DNA of 64,000 bases from Costus lasius (Eukaryota; Streptophyta; Magnoliopsida; Zingiberales; Costaceae). This document shows positions 48,031-59,326 of the stretch, one piece after another. The DNA lies in NCBI GenBank assembly GCA_027563935.2, contig CM050454.1, forward strand, positions 1,100,501 to 1,164,500, read 5' to 3'. The position numbers and the translations under genes were made by a program. Position 1 is the first letter of the stretch. Every line of letters begins with the position of its first letter. Under the pieces are notes generated by a model. That model was not told the DNA's origin, made no database searches, and saw nothing but the letters and a program-made list of their open reading frames with translations.

Positions 48031-51000
48031 CTAGCGCACAACAGGAGCACCAAGTTTTGAAGGCTGTTCATGGATCTGTTGCTCGGTCTCGGGTGTGTAG
48101 GGCTGAGCAGCCACATGCTCAATGGCAATAGAAACCTCACGCATTGAAGGTCGAACGTGAGGCTGATCGTGTAGGCACATTGAAGTGATAATAGCTAGCT
48201 GATAGAATGGACGAGGAGGGTAGCGTCCTCGCAGCAAAGGATCGGCCAATTGAGTGAACCTCCTCTTGTCCTTGAGAAAAGGACGGGACTGCAAAGGAGA
48301 AAGGACCACATCATAAGACAAAATAACATGAGATTATAGCTTTAAAGAAGGTTTTTAATCACGCCCAGAACAAACTTGTCCGTGATATGACTAATATACA
48401 AATATTGTATATCAATACACCCGGTACATCAAGTACCTATATCCATATACCCAATCTGAGCCAATCAAAGATATGGTCAATCCACCAGTAAGGACCGAGA
48501 ACAAAATCCTTGATCTTAATTGGTTTAAGTAGAAAGTTAGGGGCTCAGATAATAAGACACTGAGAAGATAGGTTTCAGTTTGCAATTTGCGATTTCTGGT
48601 TTAATACAAAGCTGTACATATAATTCCAGGGAAAACTTAAGGCACAATCTTGAATTTGGTGTTCATTAGAGACGATAAAACAATGAGTACTCCATCTAAG
48701 TCTTAACATGTTTTAGAAGACCACCCTAAGTTTCTATTATGAGAAATAAAATCAAAGCAAACCGGAGAAAAGAGAATAGATAATCAGATACAACTTGGCT
48801 GACACTAATTGGTAAAACACTAAGATTTCCTTAGAACAAGGATGATTACCTGCACAACACGGAGGTGCAAACTAATGCACAACACTAATACAGAAGTTTT
48901 GGATGTAATTATGTTCAGCCGAAGGCAGTATATTTGTGAAAGATCAATAGCTTCTCTTGCAAAAGAAATGTCAAGCATCAGTGAGATTGCAATTTTTTAC
49001 CATGAAAGTTACATAGACACTGATTACACATGACAAATGGTGCAAATGCGAAATTTCACGATACAAGTATGGATAACAGGGCAACCCATTTGAGTATGTA
49101 TGTTGAGTAATGAAAAACATACTTATCATAGAAACTTTCTGCAGGATGTAAAAAGAAACTAGCGTAAAAAAGAAAATGGTAGTACGAGCAGTATCTATCA
49201 CACAAAACAAAAAAATAAAATCAAACAAACAAATGTTAGAAAGACAAAACTGCAAGATACCACATACCCAAACAATTAAATTCTGCTCCCCTAATTTCCT
49301 GGATGAGTCAAAAGCCATTCGGCCGCTGAGCAGCTCCAGTAGAACTACTCCAAAGCTATAAACATCAGACTTCACTGTTAATTTACCAGTCATTGCATAA
49401 TCGGGAGCACAATAGCCATAAGTCCCCATCACCCTTGTTGAAACATGAGTCTTATCACCAACAGGTCCAAGCTTTGCTAATCCAAAGTCTGAGAGCTTAG
49501 GGTTGAATTCATTGTCCAAAAGTATGTTTGCAGATTTCAGGTCACGGTAAATGACAGGTGGATTAACCACATCATGCAAATACATAAGCCCTCTTGCAGC
49601 GCCAGCAGCAATTTTTATTCGGGTATTCCAATCAAGTGGTTCTTTCTTAGGAGGCAAATCTGGAACAAAATAAAGGAATATGAGGAACCAAGCACATGGT
49701 GCCTTGAGAAACTTGAAATATAATAGATGTTCATACTGGAATCTGTATCAACCCAAATACACTACGGTATGTAGTAAAAGTTTAACAATTACGCAATGAT
49801 ATTCAATATACCACATGGATTTTTTATTCATGCATGTACAGATTAAAATATTTTTTTGATCTCGAAACATAGCAAACTTAATAAATTAAATGCCTAAGAC
49901 AAGAAATTTTAATATGGCATCAAATCATGACAAAAACAATTCCCTGAGCTCTAGTTGCACCCTTGTCGTAGGTAAATAATAGTTACCAACGATACAACTT
50001 TGTCCTAGCACTGCATCATATTTGACAGGTAGACGTGTAGACGTGGCCATTGATTGATATTCATGGCAAAGTTAGGTCTGAAATGTAATTGCTTTCAGAT
50101 TTAAATTGCCCAACATAAAAGATAAATTAATTTCCTGATAAGAATGAAGAGAAAGAACAATGTTTTCCTAGAGAGAACACCCCCAGCATTCAATTGTTTT
50201 CTCTTGCTACCACAGAAATGTGAACATTATACGAAGATTAATTGTTTCTGCTCTGTTACAAATGTGCATGTATACTAACAGTTTAATGAAGTCACAAATA
50301 TCAATATCCAAAACTACAAATTGCCACTCTAATTTTCACATAAAGATATATAAACTAAAAAGTTATATGTTATTTGCAACAAAGCTTTTGTCAATCAACA
50401 ACCTCAAAACTTGATCCACTTGAAAACATATATGCTCAGAATATACAAAACAATGAATTAAAGAAAAACATGTTCACGAATTACATCAAGAACAATATTA
50501 CAGAATTCTAAGCAATAATGGAAGGCTTTGACATGACCTAGTTGAAATATATGCAAATGTTGCAAACATACTAGGACCATTCAAGTTCAGATATAGAAAC
50601 ATTGGAGTTTTAAGAAACAGAAAACAGTACCAAATAGGTGACCTTCCAAGCTACCCTTCGGCATGTACTCATAAACCAATAGCCTCTCATCTCCTTCAGA
50701 GCAGTATCCAATCAAGCTGACGAGATTGGGATGGTGCAGCATTATCAGCATTAGGCACTCAACAAGAAACTCTTTGCTGCCTTGTGATCCATTCTTATTG
50801 AGCTGCTTAACTGCAACAACCTATTCACCAAAATCCAAATTTTAAGTTCAATGTAGCATCAAGAGGTAATCCTTTTAGTGTATCCGAAGAAAAAAAATTC
50901 TAAAACAACTTATGAGCTGCTTAACTGCAACATCCTCTTTGTTAAAACTCAAAATTTAAGAAGAATGAAGCATCAAAATATAAGGATTTTGCAGTATGTA

Positions 51001-51596
51001 AAGAAACAACATTCTGAAGTCATGATTGATTGTGGCAAGTTATTATTGAAACCCAGCTTTGAAGATCAATGCAAAATCAAAACCCAAGCTTTTTAGTGCA
51101 TCTAAAGAAACGGCACTCGAGAATAACAACTTTGCTACTCAAAAGAGACACCTGCTGACGAAAATAACGATCAAGAATAGTGAAGCATCAAAAACTAGTA
51201 AATTTTTCAGCGATCACAGAAGCACCATCCTAAAAGGCGAAGAAAAGGAAGAATTCTTACCTGGCCAGACTCCAGCCGTCCCTTAAACACCCTCCCGAAG
51301 CCACCTTCTCCTAGCAAATTACTCCTCTTGAAGTTCTTGGTGGAGGCAGCGAGCTCCTTGAGTGCAAACCTCTGAGCCAATGCCTTCTCCCCGCCAGGAG
51401 TCCGCACCGCCTGCTCCAGCTCTGCACAATGCGTAGAATTTGCGTGAGAAAACGAACCAAGAAGCGAACGTAGACCCGCAGAACCATCATACAGCGAAAT
51501 GATTTGAGACGGACCGCCGGCATCGAACGACCGGGTGACGGGCCGCTTCCGAGCATCTCGATGGTGACGAGAGGTCGCGCAAAAGAAGCAGTTCAT
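48031..51596 (-). CDS. receptor-like cytoplasmic kinase, RLCK-VII/PBL type
   Basis: Four exons, 51596-51261, 50820-50631, 49659-49268 and 48288-48031, give about 391 residues, normal for PBL kinases. All junctions are GT-AG and in phase. The start MNCFFC lacks Gly2 but has Cys3 and Cys6, suggesting palmitoylation. Kinase motifs are in place: glycine loop LGEGGFGRV (94-103), VAVK (Lys117), [11 protein letters not shown] (Asp215), DFG (233-235), [10 protein letters not shown] in the activation segment and [13 protein letters not shown]. The closing helices read [14 protein letters not shown] and [16 protein letters not shown] kinases act at the plasma membrane below immune and growth receptor kinases; the substrate of this one cannot be told. 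Residues 36-58 are unlike the family and might be an unspliced short intron, but I found no in-phase junction. Very good evidence for the gene, moderate for exon 1. Confidence 0.9.
50799..50990. repeat. partial duplication of exon 2 start within intron 1 of the kinase gene
   Basis: GAGCTGCTTAACTGCAACA with about 55 bp of following intron sequence (50799-50870) is repeated, diverged, at about 50911-50985. The second copy lacks a usable exon. Confidence 0.65.
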
Positions 51597-52036
51597 CGCT
51601 TCTTCCCGCGCAGCGGCTCTGACTCAAGGCGAGCCCAGGAAGAAGGCACATCGCCCAAACCCTCAGGCCTAGCGTGGGCGCAAGCGCCCTTCCATCCTCT
51701 CGCCTTCTCTCCCGATCGCTGAACCGAAATCGTACGATTCGACAGGCAGCGGCAGGAAGAGCAGAGGTTGAAGAAGGCATGAGGGGTGGCGGCCGACGAA
51801 TTCGGAAGATTAAATGCGGGGAGGGAAAGGTGAAGAACGGACGGAGGGGAAAGGCCAAGAAAGGCGCCGAGTTCTTCGGAGCGAAAGGGTGGCGGAAGGG
51901 AAAAGTGGAGGTTTGGTCTTTTTTGTTTATAATCAATCCTACATTGAGTATTTCATTATGCATGGACATTTGAAAGATTGTTGGATTTTTTTTATAATCA
52001 ATTTGCTACTAAGGTTATACGATTAACTTGTAACAT
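51597..52036. other. kinase gene upstream region
   Basis: Should hold the 5' UTR and promoter of the kinase gene. GC-rich up to about 51900, then AT-rich. TAA (52037-52039) is the left target duplication of the PIF/Harbinger element. Confidence 0.5.
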
Positions 52037-52680
52037 TAATACTATGTTTAATAGGAAAGATAGAAAATTAAAAAGGAAAAGAAATTTAGAAGGAAGGAAA
52101 AATAAAATGAAAAGCAAAAAGATTTACATTCTTGTGTTTAATTAGATAAAAATAAAGTTGAAAAGATTGTTATATACACCCTATCTTTTTATTTTTATAC
52201 TCTTATTATATAAATATCATAAAATACTCTTTAAAATATAATTAATATTAATAAATAATATAAAATTTATTAAATACCATTTAATACTATAAACTTAATT
52301 AAATATTATAAAAATTAATTATTATTATTAAATACTATAAAATTAATATCTAATCACATATAAGCAAACCAAATTTTGACACTAATCGAATATTTATATG
52401 TTTATATATTAAAATAATATAATTGCATGTCCAAATAATATTATATGCTTTATGATATAATCTGATTAAAAGGTAATTAGGTGGTATTTAATAAGAACAA
52501 ATTATTATGAATATTATTTGCTACTTGGTGCCATCAAATATAACAAATTATCATGGATATTATTTATATATAAAATTTAAATCAAATTTTTAAGATAGAT
52601 CAATTACAAATTACTTCTCATGAAATAAAGGCATTCTCAATTACAACATTAACAAGTCTAATACAACATCATAATATTAT

Positions 52681-53330
52681 CACAAGTGCATCAAATCAAC
52701 TACATTAATAAGACTAGAAGTCAATAAGATCAACACATCCAAAACACAACAACATCATAATATCTCACAAGTGCATCAAATCAACTATATTAACAAGACT
52801 AGAAGTCAAATAAGATCAACACATCCAAAACATAACAACATCATAATATCTCACAAGTGCATCAAATCAACTACATTAACAAAACTAGAAATCAATAAGA
52901 TTAACAAGACTAGAAGTCAAATAAGATCAACACATCCAAAACATAACAACATCATAATATCCCACAAGTGCATCAAATCAACTACATTAATAAGACTAGA
53001 AATCAATAAGATTAACACATCCAAAACACAATAATATCATAATATCCCACAAGAACCAAATCAACTACATTAACAAAACTAGAAGTCAATAAAATCAACA
53101 CATCCAAAACACAACAACATCATAATATCCCACAAGAACCAAATCAACTACATTAACAAGACTAGAAGTCAATAAAATCAACACATCCAAAATACAACAA
53201 CAACATAATATCCCACAAGTGCATCAAATCAATTATATTAACAAGTCTAGAAGACAATAAAATCAACACATCCAAAACATAACAACATTATAATATCCTA
53301 CAAAATGCATCAAGTCAATAAGTTCATTGA
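52681..53330. repeat. tandem array of ~80-110-bp units
   Basis: About eight imperfect copies of a unit containing CACAAGTGCATCAAATCAAC, then ACTAGAAGTCAATAA and ACACATCCAAAACA, starting near 52680, 52766, 52849, 52962, 53048, 53133, 53212 and 53299. It lies between the Myb-like gene and the left transposon end. A degenerate GATCCAAAACACA motif continues to about 53440. Confidence 0.88.
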
Positions 53331-53445
53331 GTACAAGAGTTGATCCAAAACACATCCAAAACACACCAAAACACATCAATCAACAACACATAGTATCTCT
53401 ATCAAGTATGAGTACAAAGGCTGATCCAAAACACAATAAAAATCA

Positions 53446-54577
53446 TTACTTATCATCCATATCTAGTAGTTCATTGAGTACTGCTAAACGAGCACATTCA
53501 GGTGCAGCGAAAAAAAGTGTAGACTTTTCTTCGTTGCTCCCCAAAATTACGTAAGTACGAACTAATCGATGATTTGGCACTCCAATCCTTTGTAACTCTT
53601 CATATATCTTTTGTACCTCTCTAAATTTCTCCTCTTTTTCTCTTTCTCTTTCACTTTCTCCTTTTCCTCCATTATCTCTTTCTTTTTCTCTTTCGCTTTC
53701 TCTTTTGCTTTCTCCTTCTCCTTCATTTCCTTTTTCTCTTTCTATTTCTCTTCATTTTCATGATCTTGTTGTTGAACCAAATACTCGAGGCAATTCACAA
53801 GTTTAGAAAGCTGTTGATTTGTATGTTCTCTAGCTTCATACATTTCAAGTAATTATGCAGAATTTTTCTTTCTCTTACAACTCTTAGAAGATGTGGAATC
53901 ACCCATAGTTGTTTTATCGGTTGGCATACCATGTGAGCTTGACTCATCATTATTGCCATCCCCTATGCCATGTAAGTCAAAAGCCAGATGTTTGTTGGGG
54001 TCTTCACTTTCTTTTTCCCATGTTTGACTAAACTCACCACAAGTGTTCGATAGGTTACCCGTGGCTCTATCTTTTGAAAAGAGATCTCCCAACTTATCAT
54101 AATTGCTCACAGGGGTAACCCTCCATCTCTTGAAATTGGGATTAGACTGTACAAATAGTAAATATATATAAATTAAAGTGAAACATAAATGCTCAAAACA
54201 CACAAAATAAATGAACAAACTGAAAGTTAATATACCTTTATAAGATCTTCCCACATCTGGTCTTCAGCTTGAAACATTTTTGTTTCACTATTCCAATTTA
54301 CACCACTCTTATTCTTTAACAGCTCATGACAGGTACTGAAAGTATTTTTCAATGTTTTGATCTGATTTTTTAAGTGGTCTTTCGTCAAAATAATACTCAA
54401 CTGTTGTTCAATAATTCCCTGCATATTCTTGTAAGCTGCTGATGTAAATGTACCGTCAATCCTAAATCCTCTTGTTTGTTGTTCTAACATTGCATCAATA
54501 AATATAATATCCATCTCCTCTGTCCATTTGATGTTCTCTTTCCTTGAAGTTTCAGCTTCCTTACCTTTTTTGCTCAT
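53446..54577 (-). pseudogene. Myb/SANT-like protein of the PIF/Harbinger element
   Basis: Exon 1 (54577-54236) starts MSKKGKEAETSRKENIKWTE and holds a Myb/SANT-like domain with the conserved spacing WTEEMD...LKNQIKTLKNTF and a final Trp in DQMWEDL. A GT-AG intron leads to exon 2 from 54146 (SNPNFKRW). TAA at 53853-53855 interrupts it where Gln is likely. Beyond, a Lys/Glu-rich coiled-coil stretch and YEELQRIGVPNHRLVR, then TAA at 53446, give the usual C-terminal end of such proteins. At least one further stop lies in the Lys/Glu region. Pong/PIF elements need this partner together with the transposase. Confidence 0.8.
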
Positions 54578-54779
54578 ATTATGTCGAAGTAAAAAAACAG
54601 GAGACTATGACAACAAATATGTTAATGAGTTAATGTACAAAATCGAATTAGCAAACATAATAACTGAATAAAAAAGTGACATCAAAAGATGTTAACACAA
54701 ATGTCAAACTACATATCTCAACCATATTAAATGTCAAACTACATATCTCAAACATAGTAAATGTCAAACTACATTGCAA

Positions 54780-56150
54780 TTACAAAACATAATCAGTCCA
54801 CATTAAGGATGCCATAGAGTCTCGGAGTTCAATCCCTTTTTGTGCATCTTCATCTAATCTTTCTGATCCAACAACATCTTGGCTCATTGTATTTGTCAAT
54901 TCCGCATCAACTTCAGCAAGTATGCTTTCATCAGGATCAACACCCATTAAATAGTTATGTAAAACACAACATGCAAGAATAATTTGTATATGTGTCTTAA
55001 CTGGATAATGGGGTTCTGTGCCACTTGCTATGATAGGAAATCTTTTTTTCAATACACCAAATGCTCGTTCAATAACATTACGAGTAGAAGCATGTCGGTG
55101 ATTGAAAAGTTCTTTTGCATTTTCTGGACCATGTTTTGAGTATTCTTTCAAGTGATAGCGGACTCCTCTATATGGTGTGATGAGAAAACTTTTAATCCCA
55201 AATCCAGCATCACCTAAATAATATTTTCCTACGACAATAAAAAGTACTTTAATAAGAAAATTTATGACCTATTAAAGATAATTCTTATTGAATAAAAACC
55301 ACAAAGTTTACCTTTTGGAATTTTTAAACGATCGGATCTACAAAGAGCATCCTTTAATATGCGAGAGTCGGATGCAGTCCCTTCCCAACCAGGGAGGACA
55401 TATGTAAATTTCAAGTCGAATGTACATGCGGCCAAAATATTTGTTGTTGGCCAGTCCTTTCTCCCTCTATACCTAGGTGCATCCTTACGAGGCACTCTTA
55501 CACGAACATGTGTCCCATCAATAGCTCCTATACAATCTTGTATTATTATATAACTCATTTAACTATTAAAACAAATAAATTATACTAATGTACTAATAGC
55601 CACATACCTTGAAATAAGGATAGAATCTATCATTATCGCATAGTCGAGGACTCTCCACTGAACCATCGGGTTGTTTGAGAAATTGATCGTGTAAATGTAT
55701 AATTGCTCTCAATACCTCATGAAAATGATAACTAACACTTCCCGGTGTACGATGAAAGAAAAAGCAAAGTGCTCGATTCTTGACAATGTGGGCAATCAAA
55801 TATAGAAACCTTACAACTTTCTCCTCTACAGTAGAATTTTTGGTGTCTTGAACAAGGTTTTTACCTCATACAATCTCATATAAACATACAAAGGCTTCCT
55901 TGTGCATTCTTAAAATGTTATAACATATTTGATCTGAACTAGTTAAATTTCTTAACAGTTCAGATCTCATGTTATCCTTATAATCATTACTATTCCCTAG
56001 TGGCTTATCCACATATGATGAGCTTAATAGAAGGCGAGGTTGATGAAGTCGTGCAACACAAACTCCAGCCACACATGCTACTAGACAACTTAGAATTCAG
56101 CATTTACGCTTTCGAACAATTCTCATATCTTCATTACTTGTTGGAGCCAT
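54780..56150 (-). pseudogene. PIF/Harbinger DDE transposase, disrupted
   Basis: Three exons, about 56150-55608, 55536-55312 and 55228-54780. The N-terminal part carries the helix-turn-helix region (HKEAFVCLYEIV...RTPGSVSYHFHEVL). The catalytic residues are all present: the first Asp in GAIDGTHV, the second in GTASDSRIL, and Glu in NVIERAFGVLKKRFP. Two TGA codons break exon 1, near 56098 and at 55866-55868, both where CGA is likely. The junction of exons 1 and 2 is one base out of phase as it stands. The stop at 54780 follows a normal C-terminus. The protein would cut and paste the element; this copy should be dead. Confidence 0.87.
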
Positions 56151-56340
56151 TTCAATAAAGATTCTATAAAAATAAAAATAGTATCATGAATAAGTAAACA
56201 ACACGATGAAAGAAAGGCTGATAGCTAGATTAAGTAAACAAAACTGAGATTCCTCTGTCTCTAGGTTTACAGGTAAAAAAAATGAGAGCAAAATTCTCAT
56301 CTATCTATGGCGTATAACTTCTATCACTGATTTCTTGTTT

Positions 56341-57083
56341 GACAAACAAGTGGTAGAGGCAAAATTTTTATTTGAAGCCAGGACAATACAAAGAATGGAG
56401 CTTCTACTACTAAGCACCGTCAAGTGGAAGATGCAAGCTGTGACTCCTTTCTTGTTCATCGATTACTTTCTACATCAATTCAATGATGGAAAATCACCAG
56501 ATTACTAGCTAATTCTCGCTCTGTGGACCTTATTTCGGGCACTGTTGGAGGTCAGTGATTTGTGGTAGTACAAAATCTATGGAACAGTATATTGAATGGC
56601 AAGTCTAACATGACTGTGACTACAACAAAAATGCAGGGATTGATTTTCTAGAATTCAGACCTTCTGAGGTTGCTGCAGCAGTGGCTCTATCAGCCATGAA
56701 GGAGACCCAATCCCTGGAGACAGACGAGGCTTTAGCTTGTCGTGTCTATGTAGATAAGGTAAGAGTTACTTATCTGTTATTCTTTAGTTGAACTAATGTT
56801 ATTTGTGTTTAGAGCTAAAGATTGAAATGGTTTTTGCAATGAGTTCAGGAGAGAGTTTTGATGTGTTACGAGGCCATTCAAGAGATGGCATTGATGAAGA
56901 AACAGGACATATAAGAACACTGGTACATCAGCCTCTACCGAGCCAAGGAGCCCAATTGGGGTACTGGATGCTGCCTGTGTGAGCTATAAGAGTGATGGTG
57001 CAACAGTCGTGTCACATGCAAACTGCCATCATTCCTCTCCACGAGCCAAAAGGAGGAAACTGAGGAGCCCATCATGTTCATGA
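56341..57083 (+). pseudogene. captured D-type cyclin gene fragment
   Basis: C-terminal part of a plant cyclin D gene, on the strand opposite to the transposase and about 190 bp from its start. Readable blocks in order: VVEAKFLFEARTIQRMELL and VKWKMQAVTPFLFIDYFL (end of the first cyclin box, start of the second); SVDLISGTVG; FLEFRPSEVAAAVALS; ERVLMCYEAIQEMALMKKQD; and SPIGVLDAAC with KRRKLRSPSCS before the stop. Introns at about 56551-56636 and 56759-56849 are kept with good GT-AG borders, so it was copied as DNA. A 1-bp indel near 56505 and a frameshift near 56900 break the frame. The Rb-binding N-terminus and early exons are absent. The tail resembles the CYCD2/CYCD4 group. Confidence 0.85.
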
Positions 57084-58760
57084 AAAAAGAGGGCATTGTT
57101 TTGTTAACTGTTTGATAAGTTTTTGTTAGTGAGAAATACTATGTTGTGGCCAGAGTCTGGCACAAAGAAAATGTGTTTTGGCTGAAAAATGCCAGAGAAA
57201 AAGTAGAATAATTTTGTTGTGAATTCTAGTCTCTTGTCATCTCATCTTTGTTGCAAAATATATAAATACACAGTGGATATATTAATTTATGAGAGATACA
57301 TTGCTGAACAGGAAAATAGAAAGTGTTCGTACTCTTGCATTTTGTTTTTTTTTCCCTTACAACTATTCCAAATGCAAAGATTATCACTTTTCTGAAATAA
57401 ATCTAATTAAAATTAACCATTCAAGCTAAAGACGATTAAAGGAAATTTGGTATCCATATAAAGATGTTCTCATATTATCTATCGGATTAAAATGTTATCT
57501 ATATAAATGAATTTGGTATCCATATCAAGGGAATTTGGTATCCATATAAAGATGTTCATATAAAGCTAATGATATAATGTGTAATCTAATTTATGTATTT
57601 TGCAAGACATCAAAACTCCAAAAAGAACTAAAGAAAAACATGTGTTAAAATAGTGGAACCTTGACATGCTTTAATGTGTAATCTAATTTCTTAAAAAAAA
57701 AAAAAAAAAAAAAGAGAGAGAGAGAAGGGAGATCTTTACATTTCATATTAATCACTGCCAACTTGAACTAAAAGAGGGAATCCTCCAGGATACTCATTTT
57801 AAGCATGCCAAAATATTAGTCGTGAATTAATAGTGGGAAAAAATGTTAGAACATCCCAAGCATCATGAATTTCACCTGAATAACTTAAATATAATGTCTC
57901 AGAGCCAATGAGGATCAGATGATCCAGAAAAGAACTACACATTTGCCAAAATACCACACTAAGTGTACATGAAATTAGTAGCAGGATGAACCCAAAGGTC
58001 AAGATCTCCAAACGGGTTTGGCAGGTAAGTACAATAAAGGTGCAAATAAAATGCGGGCAATCACAGATGACATATGAACAGCATTGAACAATACAAGTTA
58101 AGATCTTACAAAATGAACATTCAGCGCAGCTTGTATGGTTTGACGTTGAGCCTCTAATCCTCAAAATTTACAGGTATTGCATTATAGTCACTAGGCACTG
58201 CTTTTCTTACATGAAAAAGATTGTATACAAATAAGTTGTCATATTGGGGAGGCCAGAAAGATAAAACTCAAGCCATAATATGAAGTTCAGCAGATGACTT
58301 GATATCACAAAAAAAAAAAAGACGATGAAATGTTAAACTGTAGACACTAATATTTTTTGGCTGACATCCTCCATAGTAGATTACCCTCAATTCTTCCACC
58401 ATGTCAAGATTTGTATGCAAATAAGTTGTCATATTGGGGAGGCCAGAAAGATCAAACTCAAGCCATAATTTGAACTTCAGCAGAGGATTTGATATCACAA
58501 AACAAAAGAAGATGAAATGTTAAACTGGTCTTGACCTTACACAAACTGGACAGGACAAGGAGAATGGAAGATATATAAGAAAAAACAAATATGTTATTGA
58601 TTAGTTTCAATACAGAGTAGAGATGATTATAACTATTACTAGCTGATAAATAAGAATGAACACAAAAATAAGGCAGTGAATTCTACACTACTAGGTTACA
58701 TTTACATATCATGTTTATAAATATTCAAATAGAACATGCTGCTCAAAAATAAAGAAGAAA
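57084..58760. other. non-coding part of the PIF/Harbinger element
   Basis: AT-rich; the first 150-200 bp may be captured cyclin 3' UTR. It includes an A tract followed by (AG)n near 57690-57727 and GAATTTGGTATCCATAT repeats near 57505-57560. No gene recognised. Confidence 0.45.
58225..58535. repeat. tandem duplication, ~120-bp unit with spacer
   Basis: TTGTCATATTGGGGAGGCCA and about 100 following bases at 58236-58345 recur at 58425-58530 with about ten differences. Confidence 0.8.
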
Positions 58761-58804
58761 ATGCATACAGAGAGGTGGTGGCAATGCGGACGGCGATAAG
58801 GAGA

Positions 58805-59105
58805 GCGGCGAGTGGCGACGGGAGGTGGCAGCCGAGGGGGGTGAAGCGAGGGACGAGAGAAGACTGTGAAGAGGTGGCCGCAGTCGAGAGGTAAAAGAGG
58901 CACGAGCGGCGAGTGGCGACGGGAGGTGGCAGCCGAGAGGGGTGAAACGAGCGACGGAAGAAGACTGTGAAGAGGTGGCCGCAGTCGAGAGGGAAGAGTG
59001 GCACGAGCGGCGAGTGGCGACGGGAGGTGGCAGCTGAGAGGCGTGAAGCAAGCGATGGAGAAGACTGTGTAGAGGCGGCCGCAATCGAGAGGGAAGAGAG
59101 GCACG
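58805..59105. repeat. three tandem copies of a 102-bp GC-rich unit
   Basis: Units begin GCGGCGAGTGGCGACGGGAG near 58805, 58905 and 59007. The unit length is close to a multiple of three, which leaves all three minus-strand frames open for 100-130 codons. It lies about 220 bp from the right transposon end. Confidence 0.88.
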
Positions 59106-59326
59106 ATACGCGTGTGCGCAGAGTGGGGTGAGATTAGGGTGAAAATGAGTGTGCTGCTGGCTTTCCGCTTGATCAGCGCGGATACGTTTTCGAGGGAAAG
59201 TGAATTATTTTTTTCTTTTAATTTTCTTTATAACTTTCCATCCATTTTAGTAAACACCAAAAAATATTAATTCCTTTTTTTTTCATCCTTTCCTTTCTCC
59301 TTTCTGCCCTACTAAACACAGTATAA

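Larger units (their letters stand above)
52040..59323 (-). mobile_element. PIF/Harbinger DNA transposon, about 7.3 kb
   Basis: The ends are inverted repeats: TACTATGTTTAATAGG at the left and TACTGTGTTTAGTAGG (minus strand) at the right, 14 of 16 matching, with further purine-rich and GTGTTTA-type similarity inside. TAA stands directly outside both (52037-52039 and 59324-59326), the usual 3-bp PIF/Harbinger target. Inside, on one strand, are the two genes typical of the family, a DDE transposase and a Myb-like protein. The element also contains a cyclin D gene fragment and two tandem arrays. Both of its own genes have stops, so this copy is not autonomous now. Confidence 0.85.

Noticed and set aside
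51420..51500. A short intron in kinase exon 1, ending at TTGTGCAG
   Set aside because: The obvious donor (GTATGATGG) would join it out of phase, and the uninterrupted frame already gives a normal length.
52771..53034. An 87-codon plus-strand frame
   Set aside because: It is translated tandem repeat, with no other sign of coding.
58702..59104. Three overlapping minus-strand frames of 100-129 codons
   Set aside because: They are produced by the 102-bp tandem repeat, whose length keeps all frames open.
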